Assembly: GCA_011033025.1 (NCBI GenBank)
Contig: WFMF01000176.1
Coordinates: 124,001 to 188,000, forward strand
Direction of reading: 5' to 3'
Source: Beroe forskalii
Lineage: Eukaryota; Ctenophora; Nuda; Beroida; Beroidae
Length of the DNA stretch: 64,000 bases
The notes under the pieces are model-generated. The model did not search any database. It saw only the letters and a list, made by a program, of their open reading frames with translations, and had not been told where the DNA came from. A program made the translations under genes and the position numbers. Shown piece after piece: positions 34,601 to 39,189 of the stretch. Numbering within the stretch: position 1 is the stretch's first letter; each line of letters opens with the position of its first letter.

Positions 34601-37600
34601 AAACACAAATCATAGTGTAAACGGACCCATTTATCTCCTTAGCCCTAAAACATTTCCTTGTGTTTGAAAATACCTGACATTCGTCACACATCAGCCCCCC
34701 GACGTTCTCACGGCACACACAGTTTCCGTCGTCGTCGCACGGTTTCTGGGGGAACGCCACACCCAGCTGGTTGCAGTTACACGCTGCAAGGGAGTGGGGT
34801 TGCGGTGACAATTCGTACTGCACTCTGCAGTGTGCGCGGCTTTTGTGTGCACACTGCAGTGTGCGCGGCTTTTGTGTGCGCGGCTTAGGTTTGCGCAGCA
34901 TACATACATTTTTTTCATATGTCTGTAAGCCGCGAAAACTTAGGCTGCGCACACAAAAGGGATTGTTTAAAAAGAACGATAAAACAGTTTCCAATGCCCT
35001 CACATTCCTGATTTCCAACAGGAATGTGAAAGCAGTCATTCAACTTTGAATCGACTTTTGCGATCAGTTTCCAATATGCTAACGATTCATTCAGTTTTTT
35101 AGCTTTACTAAAGTATCGATTGCAATGAATGCAGTTTTACCAATTACCCTGGGTATTTAGTATGGACCATTCTAAGGACTCGATGATGTAAATGAAGATG
35201 AAGACGGTTTTCAAAATCATTTCTACTTTTAAAAGGTGTAAGGAAAACTGCACAAACACGTACCAACAGAAAAACAATCGAGGAAAACCGAGGAAATAGT
35301 GAAATACCTAAAAGGAATAATCGACTAGGATCTGCACTCAGGATGAGATAACGGTGCAGTATCTATACTCAGAAATTACTTGGTCGATACAAATCTCATT
35401 TAGAATTAATGCAGTTATCGCCAAATGTTCGCTGTTCTATGCTCTACTGGTGGTGTTTAGTGGTGTTTTGCGCTGGAGATTACATTACAGGGTGGCTAAG
35501 CGACTGCTTAGCTATGAGAGGGAGTGGATACACTGACTACTGACTCGGGAATACCCAGATTTCGCAGTGTACCAACATCTTCTTAAGTTCCTTCTTGCAA
35601 CCGCTGCCCCATATCTGTCACCCTACATCCGTAGTTTCTTCGAAATGTTCTCATTTACCCCCTGCACCCACAGGATAGTCAAAACCCATTATTCCAACTT
35701 ATTGCCAGTTTCAATTCACCCTCAAACTCTCTTCCCAATTCACTACTCGTCACCCTTCCCAGGTGTTTTTCCCAAACCATAACCCCATTACTCACCCTTT
35801 GCAAACCTGAGCCACCCATGAGCCTCCACCATCCCATGGTCGTTCTCCCCAAAGCAGGTGTACCGGCCCTCATCTTCCAGCTGCAGGTTTATGAGGTCCA
35901 GGATGACTATCGTGCTGCCCCCCGTGGGGGAGGTGCCGTACTTCGGGAATATCATCTGATGGAGAGAGGGTGTGAAGAGGGAGAAGAGGGGTGGGGGAGA
36001 GGGGGAATGGAGTGGGGGGAGAGAGGGAGAGTGGGGTGGGAGCAGAGGGAGAGAAGAGGGTGTGAGGGGGAGTGAAGAGGTGGGGGAGTGGGGTTGGGGA
36101 TTGGGGTGGGGGAGAGAGGGAGAGTGAGGGGAGTGGGGTGGGGGGAGAGGAGGAGTGAAGGGGAGGGGGAGGGGGGGGAGAGGGGGGAGTGGGGTGGGGG
36201 AGAAGGGAGGGGGTGGGGGAGAGGGGGAGTAGGGTGGGGGAGAGGAGGAGTGAAGGGAGGGAGGGGGTGGGGGGGGGGGGAGAGGGGGAGGGGGAGGGGG
36301 GAGTGGTGTGGGAGAGGCGGATATTACACAAAATACCATGAAATATTATGCTTACCAAATGTGTGGAAATTCATTGACTAACGCCCTGCTTCCTCATCTT
36401 CATTGGCCTATCAACAGGGTTAAACTTGATGGCCACATGCGCCAAGGGGTTAGCTTTTATCTTGCACTTGAGCTGTTGGTTCATCCCAACTTCCACTGTG
36501 TGGTTTCCAGGGCCTGTAATGACGGTGGGAGGGCCTATCGAGATGGAGGACATGCCTCTCCGCCGTCTACTGAGGAGTCCTGGGGTCTCGAGGGAGGCGT
36601 CATCACTGCTACTCAGGGCGAGCACTGGGGGGTAGGAGGGTTAGGTGGGGGAGGCGTCATCACTGCTACACAGGGCGAGCACTGGGGGGTAGGAGGGTTA
36701 GGTGGGGGAGGCGTCATCACTGCTACACAAGGCGAGCACTGGGGGTAGGAGGGTTAGGTGGGGGAGGCGTCATCACTGCTACACAGGGCGGCACTGGGGG
36801 TAGGAGGGTTAGGTGGGGAGGCGTCATCACTGCTACACAGGGCGAGCACTGGGGGTAGGAGGGTTAGGTGGGGAGGCGTCATCACTGCTACACAGGGCGA
36901 GCACTGGGGGTAGGAGGGTTAGGTGGGGGAGGCGTCATCACTGCTACACAGGGCGAGCACTGGGGGTAGGAGGGTTAGGTGGGGGAGGCGTCATCACTGC
37001 TACACAGGGCGAGCACTGGGGGTAGGAGGGTTAGGTGGGGGAGGCGTCATCACTGCTACACAGGGCGAGCACTGGGGGTAGGAGGGTTAGGTGGGGAGGC
37101 GTCATCACTGCTACACAGGGCGAGCACTGGGGGTAGGAGGGTTAGGTGGGGAGGCGTCATCACTGCTACACAGGGCGAGCACTGGGGGTAGGAGGGTTAG
37201 GTGGGGAGGCGTCATCACTGCTACACAGGGCGAGCACTGGGGGTAGGAGGGTTAGGTGGGGAGGCGTCATCACTGCTACACAGGGCGAGCACTGGGGGTA
37301 GGAGGGTTAGGTGGGAGGCGTCATCACTGCTACACAAGGGCGAGCACTGGGGGGTAGGAGGGTTAGGTGGGGGAGGCGTCATCACTGCTACACAGGGCGA
37401 GCACTGGGGGTAGGAGGGTTAGGTGGGGGAGGCGTCATCACTGCTACACAGGGCGAGCACTGGGGGGGTAGGAGGGTTAGGTGGGAGGCGTCATCACTGC
37501 TACACAAGGAGCACTGGGGGTAGGAGGGTTAGGTGGGGAGGCGTCATCACTGCTACACAGGGCGAGCACTGGGGGTAGGAGGGTTAGGTGGGGAGGCGTC

Positions 37601-38030
37601 ATCACTGCTACACAGGGCGAGCACTGGGGGTAGGAGGGTTAGGTGGGGAGGCGTCATCACTGCTACACAGGGCGAGCACTGGGGGGTAGGAGGGTTAGGT
37701 GGGGGAGGCGTCATCACTGCTACACAGGGCGAGCACTGGGGGTAGGGGGGTTAGGTGGGGGAGGCGTCATCACTGCTACACAGGGCGAGCACTGGGTGGG
37801 AGATAGCAAGGGTCAGGACTCAGGGAGTTCTGATGATTCAGGAATTAGCAATCAGGATGGATTTTGTGGGAAAAGATGGATCATAATCTGTGAAAAATGA
37901 AAATCCTCGCTTTTACAGTTGTACAAACGCGGGTGATTACAAAAAGCGCACCATATGTATTAATAACAAGTAACTACAAACGCTCACCTGACAGCGCAAG
38001 GAGGAAGGGTAAACTGAAGGAGTCGGCCAT
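7508..38030 (-). CDS. giant Ig / laminin-EGF-repeat / TSR-like secreted protein
   Basis: About 60 exons on the minus strand, most with consensus GT-AG ends and matching phases, encode about 2,900 residues. Order: signal peptide (L1-L2), RRRR possible furin site at residues 34-37, one Ig domain (about 47-147), roughly 50 laminin-type EGF-like modules (C-x-C...G.C.C...Y.G..C..C) mixed with CP-x-G-x-F Cys-rich linkers, then a thrombospondin-1-like end. LE exons usually enter in phase 1 and exit in phase 0, and linker exons run 0 to 1, an arrangement suited to duplication. No transmembrane segment is seen, so I infer an extracellular matrix or secreted protein. It lacks the laminin N, G and coiled-coil domains, so it is not a laminin. 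The exact exon set (L22-L26, L30, L33, L40, L53) is uncertain. Confidence 0.85.
7674..7718 (-). CDS. LE gene exon L59 (micro-exon, TSR-like end)
   Basis: 15 codons, phase 0 to 0: [15 protein letters not shown]. Acceptor CATTCCAG, donor GTACGT. It supplies the final two Cys of the TSR-like domain. Confidence 0.6.
7883..8115 (-). CDS. LE gene exon L58 (last LE, start of TSR-like domain)
   Basis: Phase 1 to 0. [20 protein letters not shown], then [11 protein letters not shown]...[11 protein letters not shown]: a thrombospondin-1-like pattern completed by L59. Confidence 0.85.
8239..8394 (-). CDS. LE gene exon L57
   Basis: Phase 1 to 1. [20 protein letters not shown]...[13 protein letters not shown]. 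Confidence 0.85.
8412..8425. promoter_or_regulatory. X-box-like palindrome
   Basis: gttaccatggcaac matches the RFX X-box consensus GTNRCC-(0-3N)-RGYAAC. It lies in the L56-L57 intron within short 'gttnccnt(a/g)gcaac' repeats, so it may be repeat-derived. Confidence 0.3.
8747..9166 (-). CDS. LE gene exon L56 (three LE-type modules)
   Basis: Phase 1 to 1, 420 nt, the longest exon. [20 protein letters not shown]...[14 protein letters not shown]...[18 protein letters not shown]. Confidence 0.9.
9520..9670 (-). CDS. LE gene exon L55
   Basis: Phase 0 to 1. [20 protein letters not shown]...[15 protein letters not shown]. Confidence 0.85.
9671..9882. repeat. intronic short repeats between L54 and L55
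   Basis: Irregular copies of gttgtcaaggtgt-like units fill this intron. No coding sequence. Confidence 0.6.
9883..10169 (-). CDS. LE gene exon L54 (two LE modules)
   Basis: Phase 1 to 0. [20 protein letters not shown]...[18 protein letters not shown]...CETCPPGQ. Confidence 0.9.
10170..10625. repeat. minisatellite copying the L54 splice acceptor
   Basis: About eight to nine irregular copies of a roughly 50-bp unit. On the minus strand each contains CTCCCCACAG followed by the first exon bases (AATGCCGGTGTAACCC) of L54. Confidence 0.85.
10712..10867 (-). CDS. LE gene exon L53 (1-nt frameshift, GC donor)
   Basis: Enters phase 2: [20 protein letters not shown], then FVEDNTC. At about 10758 one surplus base shifts the frame; the other frame continues [14 protein letters not shown] as expected. 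The end reads ACAG|GCGAGT, a GC donor otherwise matching the consensus. Removing one base restores a phase-1 exit. Confidence 0.7.
11009..11317 (-). CDS. LE gene exon L52 (two LE modules)
   Basis: Phase 2 to 2. [20 protein letters not shown]...[16 protein letters not shown]...[14 protein letters not shown]. Confidence 0.9.
11475..12314. mobile_element. TIR element with G/C-run ends inside the L51-L52 intron
   Basis: An 840-bp insertion begins with 11 G then CAACCCCC and ends with the inverted form, GGGGGTTG then 12 C. It is flanked by the direct repeat TATACT (11469-11474 and 12315-12320). Subterminal 'ggtttaattttgggggg' motifs recur at both ends. The interior is a minisatellite of aaatggtaccattttt units in a higher-order repeat of about 240 bp. 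No protein is encoded, so it is a non-autonomous, MITE-like element. Confidence 0.8.
12343..12650 (-). CDS. LE gene exon L51 (two LE modules)
   Basis: Phase 0 to 2. [20 protein letters not shown]...[19 protein letters not shown]...[13 protein letters not shown]. Confidence 0.9.
12757..12857 (-). CDS. LE gene exon L50 (LE module)
   Basis: Phase 1 to 0. [20 protein letters not shown]...GELCDTCV. Confidence 0.9.
13090..13209 (-). CDS. LE gene exon L49 (Cys-rich linker)
   Basis: Phase 1 to 1. [20 protein letters not shown]...[11 protein letters not shown]. Confidence 0.85.
13368..13476 (-). CDS. LE gene exon L48
   Basis: Phase 0 to 1. [20 protein letters not shown]...GQCQCN. Confidence 0.85.
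13477..13730. repeat. duplicated acceptor/exon start of L48
   Basis: Two further partial copies of the L48 5' end (ccactcttgtgatan ccg) with G-rich intron spacers. On the minus strand each carries the acceptor and the first exon codons. Confidence 0.75.
13915..14055 (-). CDS. LE gene exon L47
   Basis: Phase 0 to 0. [20 protein letters not shown]...GHNCFQCQ. Confidence 0.9.
14199..14339 (-). CDS. LE gene exon L46
   Basis: Phase 0 to 0. [20 protein letters not shown]...GDKCDQCQ. Confidence 0.9.
14855..16183 (+). CDS. innexin (gap-junction/hemichannel subunit), single exon, nested
   Basis: A 442-codon intronless ORF on the opposite strand inside the intron between L45 and L46. Innexins form gap junctions and hemichannels in the plasma membrane. 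Four hydrophobic segments are at about 37-54, 148-168, 231-252 and 328-351. Extracellular loop 1 has C62, C89, C121 and C134. Loop 2 has the family signature [10 protein letters not shown] (C300) and C317 in [10 protein letters not shown]. Length is typical. Around residues 147-168 the frame reads [14 protein letters not shown], while the next frame gives [12 protein letters not shown], a better match to the family's Y-x-W-x-P-V-type start of TM2, before the first frame resumes at [12 protein letters not shown]. This suggests two compensating 1-nt indels at about 15291-15350, real or from assembly. An AG acceptor lies 24 nt before the ATG. Confidence 0.9.
   Translation: MGLYEIMTSFVLVGKNFKTNVFKIIKIDDGFDWWNRGFMVFITFLFGVAIIFHHWMFDVINCLDFQYPASGYEPTESMHNFHEFAQEYCWSFGLYTVREAYDLHPSQTPYPGILPEEHSGCLELELVGGGRIECPDQSEVMPYQRLYLEVVPCRHLLLHVHFFLFFFPYRLYKLQGLKDIKDVVLMLQTQPEFADDLPFYIERAAVWLDKTLTVYIENRDSIRGKLKRHEYFLLVLVMKLSYLGITVGLILFTDRMFVSDHRHGGSYLTYGIQWLADITSSEPTLITPVQTKLFPKMVQCEVKRWGVTGLEEWQGMCVLAGNVLYQWLFLGYWYCLAATLLLNILSVVFICISELKVDYSYQRFLNTAYVEDTQELRLIYRNIGTSGRIVLRIIANNVSPKVTDELINYVIMFLLRRGEDEEQQPQRKDGYKPLNGGVMHES
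16427..16567 (-). CDS. LE gene exon L45
   Basis: Phase 0 to 0. [20 protein letters not shown]...GNKCTACQ. Confidence 0.9.
16560..16830. repeat. short-unit intronic minisatellite
   Basis: Irregular copies of a roughly 16-bp unit (ggtgtca-aggtagact) fill the intron between L44 and L45. Confidence 0.7.
16842..16979 (-). CDS. LE gene exon L44
   Basis: Phase 0 to 0. [20 protein letters not shown]...GNKCDVCQ, close to the first half of L36. Confidence 0.9.
17114..17260 (-). CDS. LE gene exon L43
   Basis: Phase 0 to 0. [20 protein letters not shown]...GRTCDTCQ. Confidence 0.9.
17442..17585 (-). CDS. LE gene exon L42
   Basis: Phase 0 to 0. [20 protein letters not shown]...GDKCNNCQ. Confidence 0.9.
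17743..17846 (-). CDS. LE gene exon L41 (LE module)
   Basis: Phase 1 to 0. [20 protein letters not shown]...GRQCQMCE. Confidence 0.9.
18074..18182 (-). CDS. LE gene exon L40 (Cys-rich linker, acceptor not AG)
   Basis: 109 nt, exits phase 1: [20 protein letters not shown], clearly homologous to L37. The base pair before its homologous start is AC, not AG, and no in-phase AG is nearby. Confidence 0.65.
18198..18938 (-). CDS. nested ORF with multiple tyrosine motifs, unknown
   Basis: A 246-codon single-exon ORF lies inside the intron between L39 and L40, same strand. It is rich in Pro, Ser and Tyr and holds several SH2-ligand-like motifs: [39 protein letters not shown] basic patch (RVVKKKNKR) and a hydrophobic stretch near the C-terminus ([14 protein letters not shown]) follow. 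A good acceptor (TTTCCACCACCAG) lies 24 nt upstream of the ATG. Known: pYxN and pYxxM motifs recruit Grb2 and PI3-kinase SH2 domains. Inference: a small signalling adaptor, possibly tail-anchored, or an alternative terminal exon of the host (the upstream frame is open with phase-1 entry). No family is recognised. The stop lies only 15 bp before L40, so any 3'UTR would overlap it. Confidence 0.55.
   Translation of the reverse strand: MKSSTNISSYRPVPTHDTSPYINMPFSNPPVYVNLPEGAGDAALWHTYDSIDSLNSTYLVPAHPSSKSTHLLHVPDPDLTLDPTYLEIPPPSPYCDTVILPGNHDTLILPGNHGTCSHDSQPGNHGTPRDSSQPPVNPYSDALPEDSLRSSTLTPVTCSVSKYTRKLLTRVVKKKNKRASHHPEKKTKQSPPILWFPRHTAVETSSSLDCSFSCIAVLIHLFLIQLLHINSPEIKFTFQWLSLSVD
19664..19825 (-). 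CDS. LE gene exon L39
   Basis: Phase 0 to 0. [20 protein letters not shown]...CLKCPDNH; donor GTGAGT. Confidence 0.85.
19999..20105 (-). CDS. LE gene exon L38 (LE module)
   Basis: Phase 1 to 0. [20 protein letters not shown]...GGKCDICQ. Confidence 0.9.
20267..20375 (-). CDS. LE gene exon L37 (Cys-rich linker)
   Basis: Phase 0 to 1, 109 nt. [20 protein letters not shown]. Same length and pattern as L40. Confidence 0.85.
20400..20665. repeat. imperfect intronic tandem repeat
   Basis: Three to four copies of a block beginning gttgctatggataccagtca in the L36-L37 intron. No coding sequence. Confidence 0.7.
20690..20989 (-). CDS. LE gene exon L36 (two fused LE modules)
   Basis: Phase 0 to 0, 100 codons. 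[20 protein letters not shown], then [20 protein letters not shown] with no intron between the modules, unlike the equivalent junction at L30/L31. Confidence 0.9.
21236..21376 (-). CDS. LE gene exon L35
   Basis: Phase 0 to 0. [20 protein letters not shown]...QLCDQCL. Its 5' end and acceptor are duplicated at about 21430-21480. Confidence 0.9.
21642..21785 (-). CDS. LE gene exon L34
   Basis: Phase 0 to 0. [20 protein letters not shown]...GETCDTCQ. Confidence 0.9.
21917..22023 (-). CDS. LE gene exon L33 (no GT donor)
   Basis: Enters phase 1: [20 protein letters not shown]...GDKCDSCK. The next bases after the expected end are GA, and the reading frame continues into DGV, like the start of L34. 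Confidence 0.65.
22137..22339 (-). CDS. LE gene exon L32 (near-identical to L29)
   Basis: Phase 2 to 1, 203 nt. Starts [20 protein letters not shown]. Donor GTAGGC as in L29. Confidence 0.9.
22500..22639 (-). CDS. LE gene exon L31
   Basis: Phase 0 to 2. [20 protein letters not shown], nearly identical to the second half of L36. Confidence 0.85.
22767..22873 (-). CDS. LE gene exon L30 (no GT donor)
   Basis: Enters phase 1: [20 protein letters not shown]...GDKCDSCE. At the expected end the next bases are GC (GAG|GCAGGA), then sequence resembling the start of L31. Either a GC-AG intron or a broken exon. Confidence 0.65.
23002..23204 (-). CDS. LE gene exon L29 (near-identical to L32)
   Basis: Phase 2 to 1, 203 nt. 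[20 protein letters not shown]...[16 protein letters not shown]. Same length as L32 and identical in protein except at its first few residues. Confidence 0.9.
23503..23636 (-). CDS. LE gene exon L28
   Basis: Phase 0 to 2. [20 protein letters not shown]...PFVDTR. The exon end and donor are duplicated once downstream (to about 23466). Confidence 0.85.
24092..24198 (-). CDS. LE gene exon L27 (LE module)
   Basis: Phase 1 to 0. [20 protein letters not shown]...GLNCDQCK. No start codon with an open frame was found between L26 and here, so it is probably joined to L21 rather than opening a new gene. Confidence 0.85.
24325..24330 (-). terminator. candidate polyadenylation signal, short LE isoform
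   Basis: AATAAA on the minus strand about 155 bp past the L26 stop codon. Confidence 0.5.
24484..24583 (-). CDS. LE gene exon L26 (Ig-like domain 3 end, stop): short isoform terminus
   Basis: Enters phase 2, reads [16 protein letters not shown], then [11 protein letters not shown] and TAA. An AATAAA lies about 155 bp downstream. The acceptor region is present about three times (to about 24710). Confidence 0.7.
24584..24710. repeat. duplicated acceptor region of L26
   Basis: Two extra copies of a roughly 60-bp unit. On the minus strand it holds the acceptor (CCCAG) and first exon bases encoding [10 protein letters not shown]. Read in frame, the copies look like decoy acceptors. Confidence 0.75.
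24811..24979 (-). CDS. LE gene exon L25 (Ig-like domain 3, N-half)
   Basis: Phase 1 to 2. [20 protein letters not shown], then GIEWRHKG: Ig-like strands A-C. The strand-B Cys is replaced (TLTTVV). Confidence 0.7.
25183..25325 (-). CDS. LE gene exon L24 (Ig domain 2, C-half)
   Basis: Phase 2 to 1. [20 protein letters not shown]: Ig strands F-G. Donor GTGAGT. Confidence 0.75.
25526..25640 (-). CDS. LE gene exon L23 (Ig domain 2, N-half)
   Basis: Phase 1 to 2. [20 protein letters not shown], then [10 protein letters not shown]: Ig strands B-C. Donor GTAAGG. Confidence 0.75.
25876..25990 (-). CDS. LE gene exon L22 (LE module, donor unresolved)
   Basis: Enters phase 1: [20 protein letters not shown], then GDKCD. 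The usual C-x-x-C-Q end with a GT donor is missing: the frame runs on through IIECIIWF. I cannot place the 3' end, so the left boundary is approximate. Confidence 0.6.
26220..26334 (-). CDS. LE gene exon L21 (LE second half)
   Basis: Phase 0 to 1. [20 protein letters not shown] followed by a Cys-rich linker. The phase-1 exit is compatible with both L22 and L27, making this the likely alternative splicing branch point. Confidence 0.85.
26643..26735 (-). CDS. LE gene exon L20 (LE first half)
   Basis: Phase 0 to 0, 31 codons. [20 protein letters not shown]; the LE module is completed by L21. Confidence 0.85.
26904..27010 (-). CDS. LE gene exon L19 (LE module)
   Basis: Phase 1 to 0. [20 protein letters not shown]...GRKCDKCL. 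Confidence 0.9.
27167..27353 (-). CDS. LE gene exon L18
   Basis: Phase 0 to 1. [20 protein letters not shown]...[14 protein letters not shown] partial copy of its 5' end lies at about 27485-27536 in the upstream intron. Confidence 0.9.
27354..27536. repeat. 15-bp repeat plus partial copy of exon L18
   Basis: About eight copies of a 15-bp unit (cctaaaccttgtaaa), superficially telomere-like, are followed by a second copy of the L18 acceptor and first codons. Confidence 0.8.
27713..27819 (-). CDS. LE gene exon L17 (LE module)
   Basis: Phase 1 to 0. [20 protein letters not shown]...GDNCDVCQ. Confidence 0.9.
28010..28984. repeat. 25-bp minisatellite copying the L16 splice donor, ~39 copies
   Basis: The unit cacatgttgttgtcactaac-ctgtg is the reverse complement of the L16 exon end plus donor: nearly every copy carries CACAG|GTTAGTGAC or GTTAGAGAC. 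Copies vary by single bases and by ttg deletions. The array abuts the exon directly. Confidence 0.92.
28985..29183 (-). CDS. LE gene exon L16
   Basis: Phase 0 to 1. [20 protein letters not shown]...[16 protein letters not shown]. Its exon end and donor (GCACAG|GTTAGT) form the unit of the 28010-28984 array. Confidence 0.9.
29371..29474 (-). CDS. LE gene exon L15 (LE module)
   Basis: Phase 1 to 0. [20 protein letters not shown]...SKKCDVCE. Confidence 0.9.
29661..29856 (-). CDS. LE gene exon L14
   Basis: Phase 0 to 1. [20 protein letters not shown]...[17 protein letters not shown]. Confidence 0.9.
30112..30218 (-). CDS. LE gene exon L13 (LE module)
   Basis: Phase 1 to 0. [20 protein letters not shown]...GDKCDKCQ. 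The exon-end/donor segment is partly duplicated at about 30081-30094. Confidence 0.9.
30477..30678 (-). CDS. LE gene exon L12
   Basis: Phase 0 to 1. [20 protein letters not shown]...[11 protein letters not shown]. The acceptor region is duplicated once in the intron to about 30738. Confidence 0.9.
30940..31043 (-). CDS. LE gene exon L11 (LE module)
   Basis: Phase 1 to 0. [20 protein letters not shown]...GRKCDRCK; donor GTTAGT. Confidence 0.9.
31367..31556 (-). CDS. LE gene exon L10
   Basis: Phase 0 to 1. [20 protein letters not shown]...[17 protein letters not shown] partial second copy of its 5' end lies upstream in the intron (31680-31736). Confidence 0.9.
31844..31950 (-). CDS. LE gene exon L9 (LE module)
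   Basis: Phase 1 to 0. [20 protein letters not shown]...GLQCDECQ. Confidence 0.9.
32096..32306 (-). CDS. LE gene exon L8
   Basis: Phase 0 to 1. [20 protein letters not shown]...[10 protein letters not shown]. Confidence 0.9.
32523..32816 (-). CDS. LE gene exon L7 (two LE modules)
   Basis: Phase 0 to 0, 98 codons. [16 protein letters not shown]...[20 protein letters not shown]...[14 protein letters not shown]. Confidence 0.9.
32959..33065 (-). CDS. LE gene exon L6 (LE module)
   Basis: Phase 1 to 0, 107 nt. ACQCYPDGS...[18 protein letters not shown]. Confidence 0.9.
33365..33557 (-). CDS. LE gene exon L5 (LE plus Cys-rich linker)
   Basis: Phase 0 to 1. [18 protein letters not shown]...[11 protein letters not shown]. 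Its acceptor TTTCAG|GAGGG is amplified in the 33558-34540 array. Confidence 0.9.
33558..34540. repeat. 43-bp minisatellite copying the L5 splice acceptor
   Basis: About 17 copies of a 43-bp unit. On the minus strand each holds ATTTCAG|GAGGGTTTCTTC: acceptor plus the first codons (EGFFNYPF) of L5. A 240-bp insertion at 33976-34216 splits the array. Confidence 0.92.
33976..34216. mobile_element. SINE-like insertion with T-rich tail inside the 43-bp array
   Basis: About 240 bp of unrelated sequence interrupts one repeat unit at ...gtagtt/gaagaaa. It ends with (ttat)n and a T run. No ORF. The uninterrupted units on each side define the empty site precisely. Confidence 0.6.
34674..34783 (-). CDS. 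LE gene exon L4 (LE module)
   Basis: Phase 1 to 0. ACNCNQLGV...[19 protein letters not shown]. Confidence 0.9.
35796..35955 (-). CDS. LE gene exon L3 (Ig C-half)
   Basis: Phase 0 to 1. Contains [16 protein letters not shown], the canonical D-x-G-x-Y-x-C of Ig strand F. Acceptor CCATCAG, donor GTGAGT. Confidence 0.9.
35985..36305. repeat. polypurine G-rich tract
   Basis: About 320 bp of (gagagggggagtgggg)-like sequence in the intron that splits the first Ig domain (L2/L3). Many G-runs give triplex or quadruplex potential. No coding sequence. Confidence 0.85.
36383..36624 (-). CDS. LE gene exon L2 (signal end, RRRR, Ig N-half)
   Basis: Phase 1 to 0. Carries the signal-peptide end, RRRR, and [16 protein letters not shown]...[11 protein letters not shown], the first strands and first Cys of an Ig domain. 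Donor GTTAGT. Its acceptor is the one amplified in the 36625-37795 array. Confidence 0.85.
36625..37795. repeat. ~56-bp minisatellite copying the L2 splice acceptor, ~21 copies
   Basis: On the minus strand every unit contains CCTACCCCCAG|TGCTCGCCCT, the acceptor and first exon bases of L2 (encoding [10 protein letters not shown]). The array abuts the exon. Confidence 0.92.
37988..38030 (-). CDS. LE gene exon L1 (start, signal peptide)
   Basis: 43 nt, exits phase 1: [14 protein letters not shown]. Spliced to L2 it continues VLALSS, completing a hydrophobic signal sequence. The alternative ATG at 38037 would exit in phase 2 and break the frame. An acceptor TTTGCAG ends at 38043. Confidence 0.8.
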
Positions 38031-38042
38031 GTCGCATCTGGC

Positions 38043-39189
38043 CTGCAAACAGAAAGAGGGATGAGGTTGGGATCTAACAGGTATGTGTCTTCATAGGTTT
38101 GAAGATGAAAGTAGCATTTCGAATAGTGAAGGTCGAAAGGGTAGGCACAAGGGCTCTAAAAAGACCCTTCAAAGCTTGACAATTACACATATTATGGTTT
38201 CAATGTTCAAGAGAGTCTCTGTCACAGATGAGGAAAACTGTGGGGAAAACTGTCCAAACTTGGACCACAAGAAAATGTTTTCTTCTTTCTACCTGGCTGT
38301 TTGGCCTACTTTTCGACCTGTTGCTTTTAACCTATGATGACACATATTATGTGGAATATAGAGACAGGAGTGTGCCTTTGAAAACTCCAAATACACATTA
38401 ACATGGAATGTTGTAGAATGAGAACAATAGAGAAAGTTGAAAATAAAACGAATTTTCAGCGTTTATAGCTTTATATGGGGAAGTTTATTAGCAAATGAAA
38501 TATCAAAATGTCAGAAGTGGTAGAACTACTCGTTTGAATTAATTTCACCAACAAACCGCTGTCATCACTTACTTACATTACTGATATAGACGTTAATTGA
38601 TGTTTATTAATGGAATTGAAATAATAAGTATTATTAATTGGAGTCAGTTTAAAGAAGGGGAGGTGGGCTGGTTTGTCAGTTTGGGACGTTAACAATAAAA
38701 CCCCTGTATCAGCAGTGTTTTATGTTTTGAACTATTTTCATACAAGGTGACAGAGGAAAAAAAGAAATCAGGCGGATAAAATTCAATTAAGACTTTCGTT
38801 GGAGGACAGACCAAGATCCCACACAATCCCGACAATAATTATGAAAAGAATTGGTCTTAAAGAATTGGTCGAAGACAAAAACTCATGACATAATTATCAA
38901 AAGTGACTAATCAAAAGCAAAGTTTCGGAAGGAAGATAATTATGACCAACGATGCTGTCAACATTAGAGCACGGGTGAATTGACAGAGTTACGCAATCAC
39001 TAAGTTGAGTAAGCCATGTAATACCATCGTGACAGTATTACTAAATTTAAAGTGGTTTACGCTCAGAAGAACCCATAAAACCCTATGAGTGACAGTTTAG
39101 TCATCATTTCTTATCAGATAATGAATAGTTTGCTCAGATGACCTACTAAATGACACAGAGCATATCACACAGCAAACCTTATGGGAGTA
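38043..39189. other. upstream region of the LE gene, no gene seen
   Basis: A good acceptor ends at 38043, so the true 5' end lies further upstream or comes from a trans-spliced leader. No ORF or recognisable promoter motif can be supported in this 1.1 kb. Confidence 0.5.

Noticed and set aside
35788-36358. Pro/Ser-rich ORFs of 162-183 codons
   Set aside because: Their Pro-rich parts are translations of the polypurine tract; only the Ig-coding end (L3) is supported.
36813-37900. Repetitive plus-strand ORFs with [18 protein letters not shown]-like units
   Set aside because: Translation of the acceptor minisatellite on the wrong strand.
7508-38030. Laminin chain
   Set aside because: LE modules are present, but there is no laminin N-terminal domain, coiled-coil arm or LG domains, and Ig and TSR-like domains are present instead.
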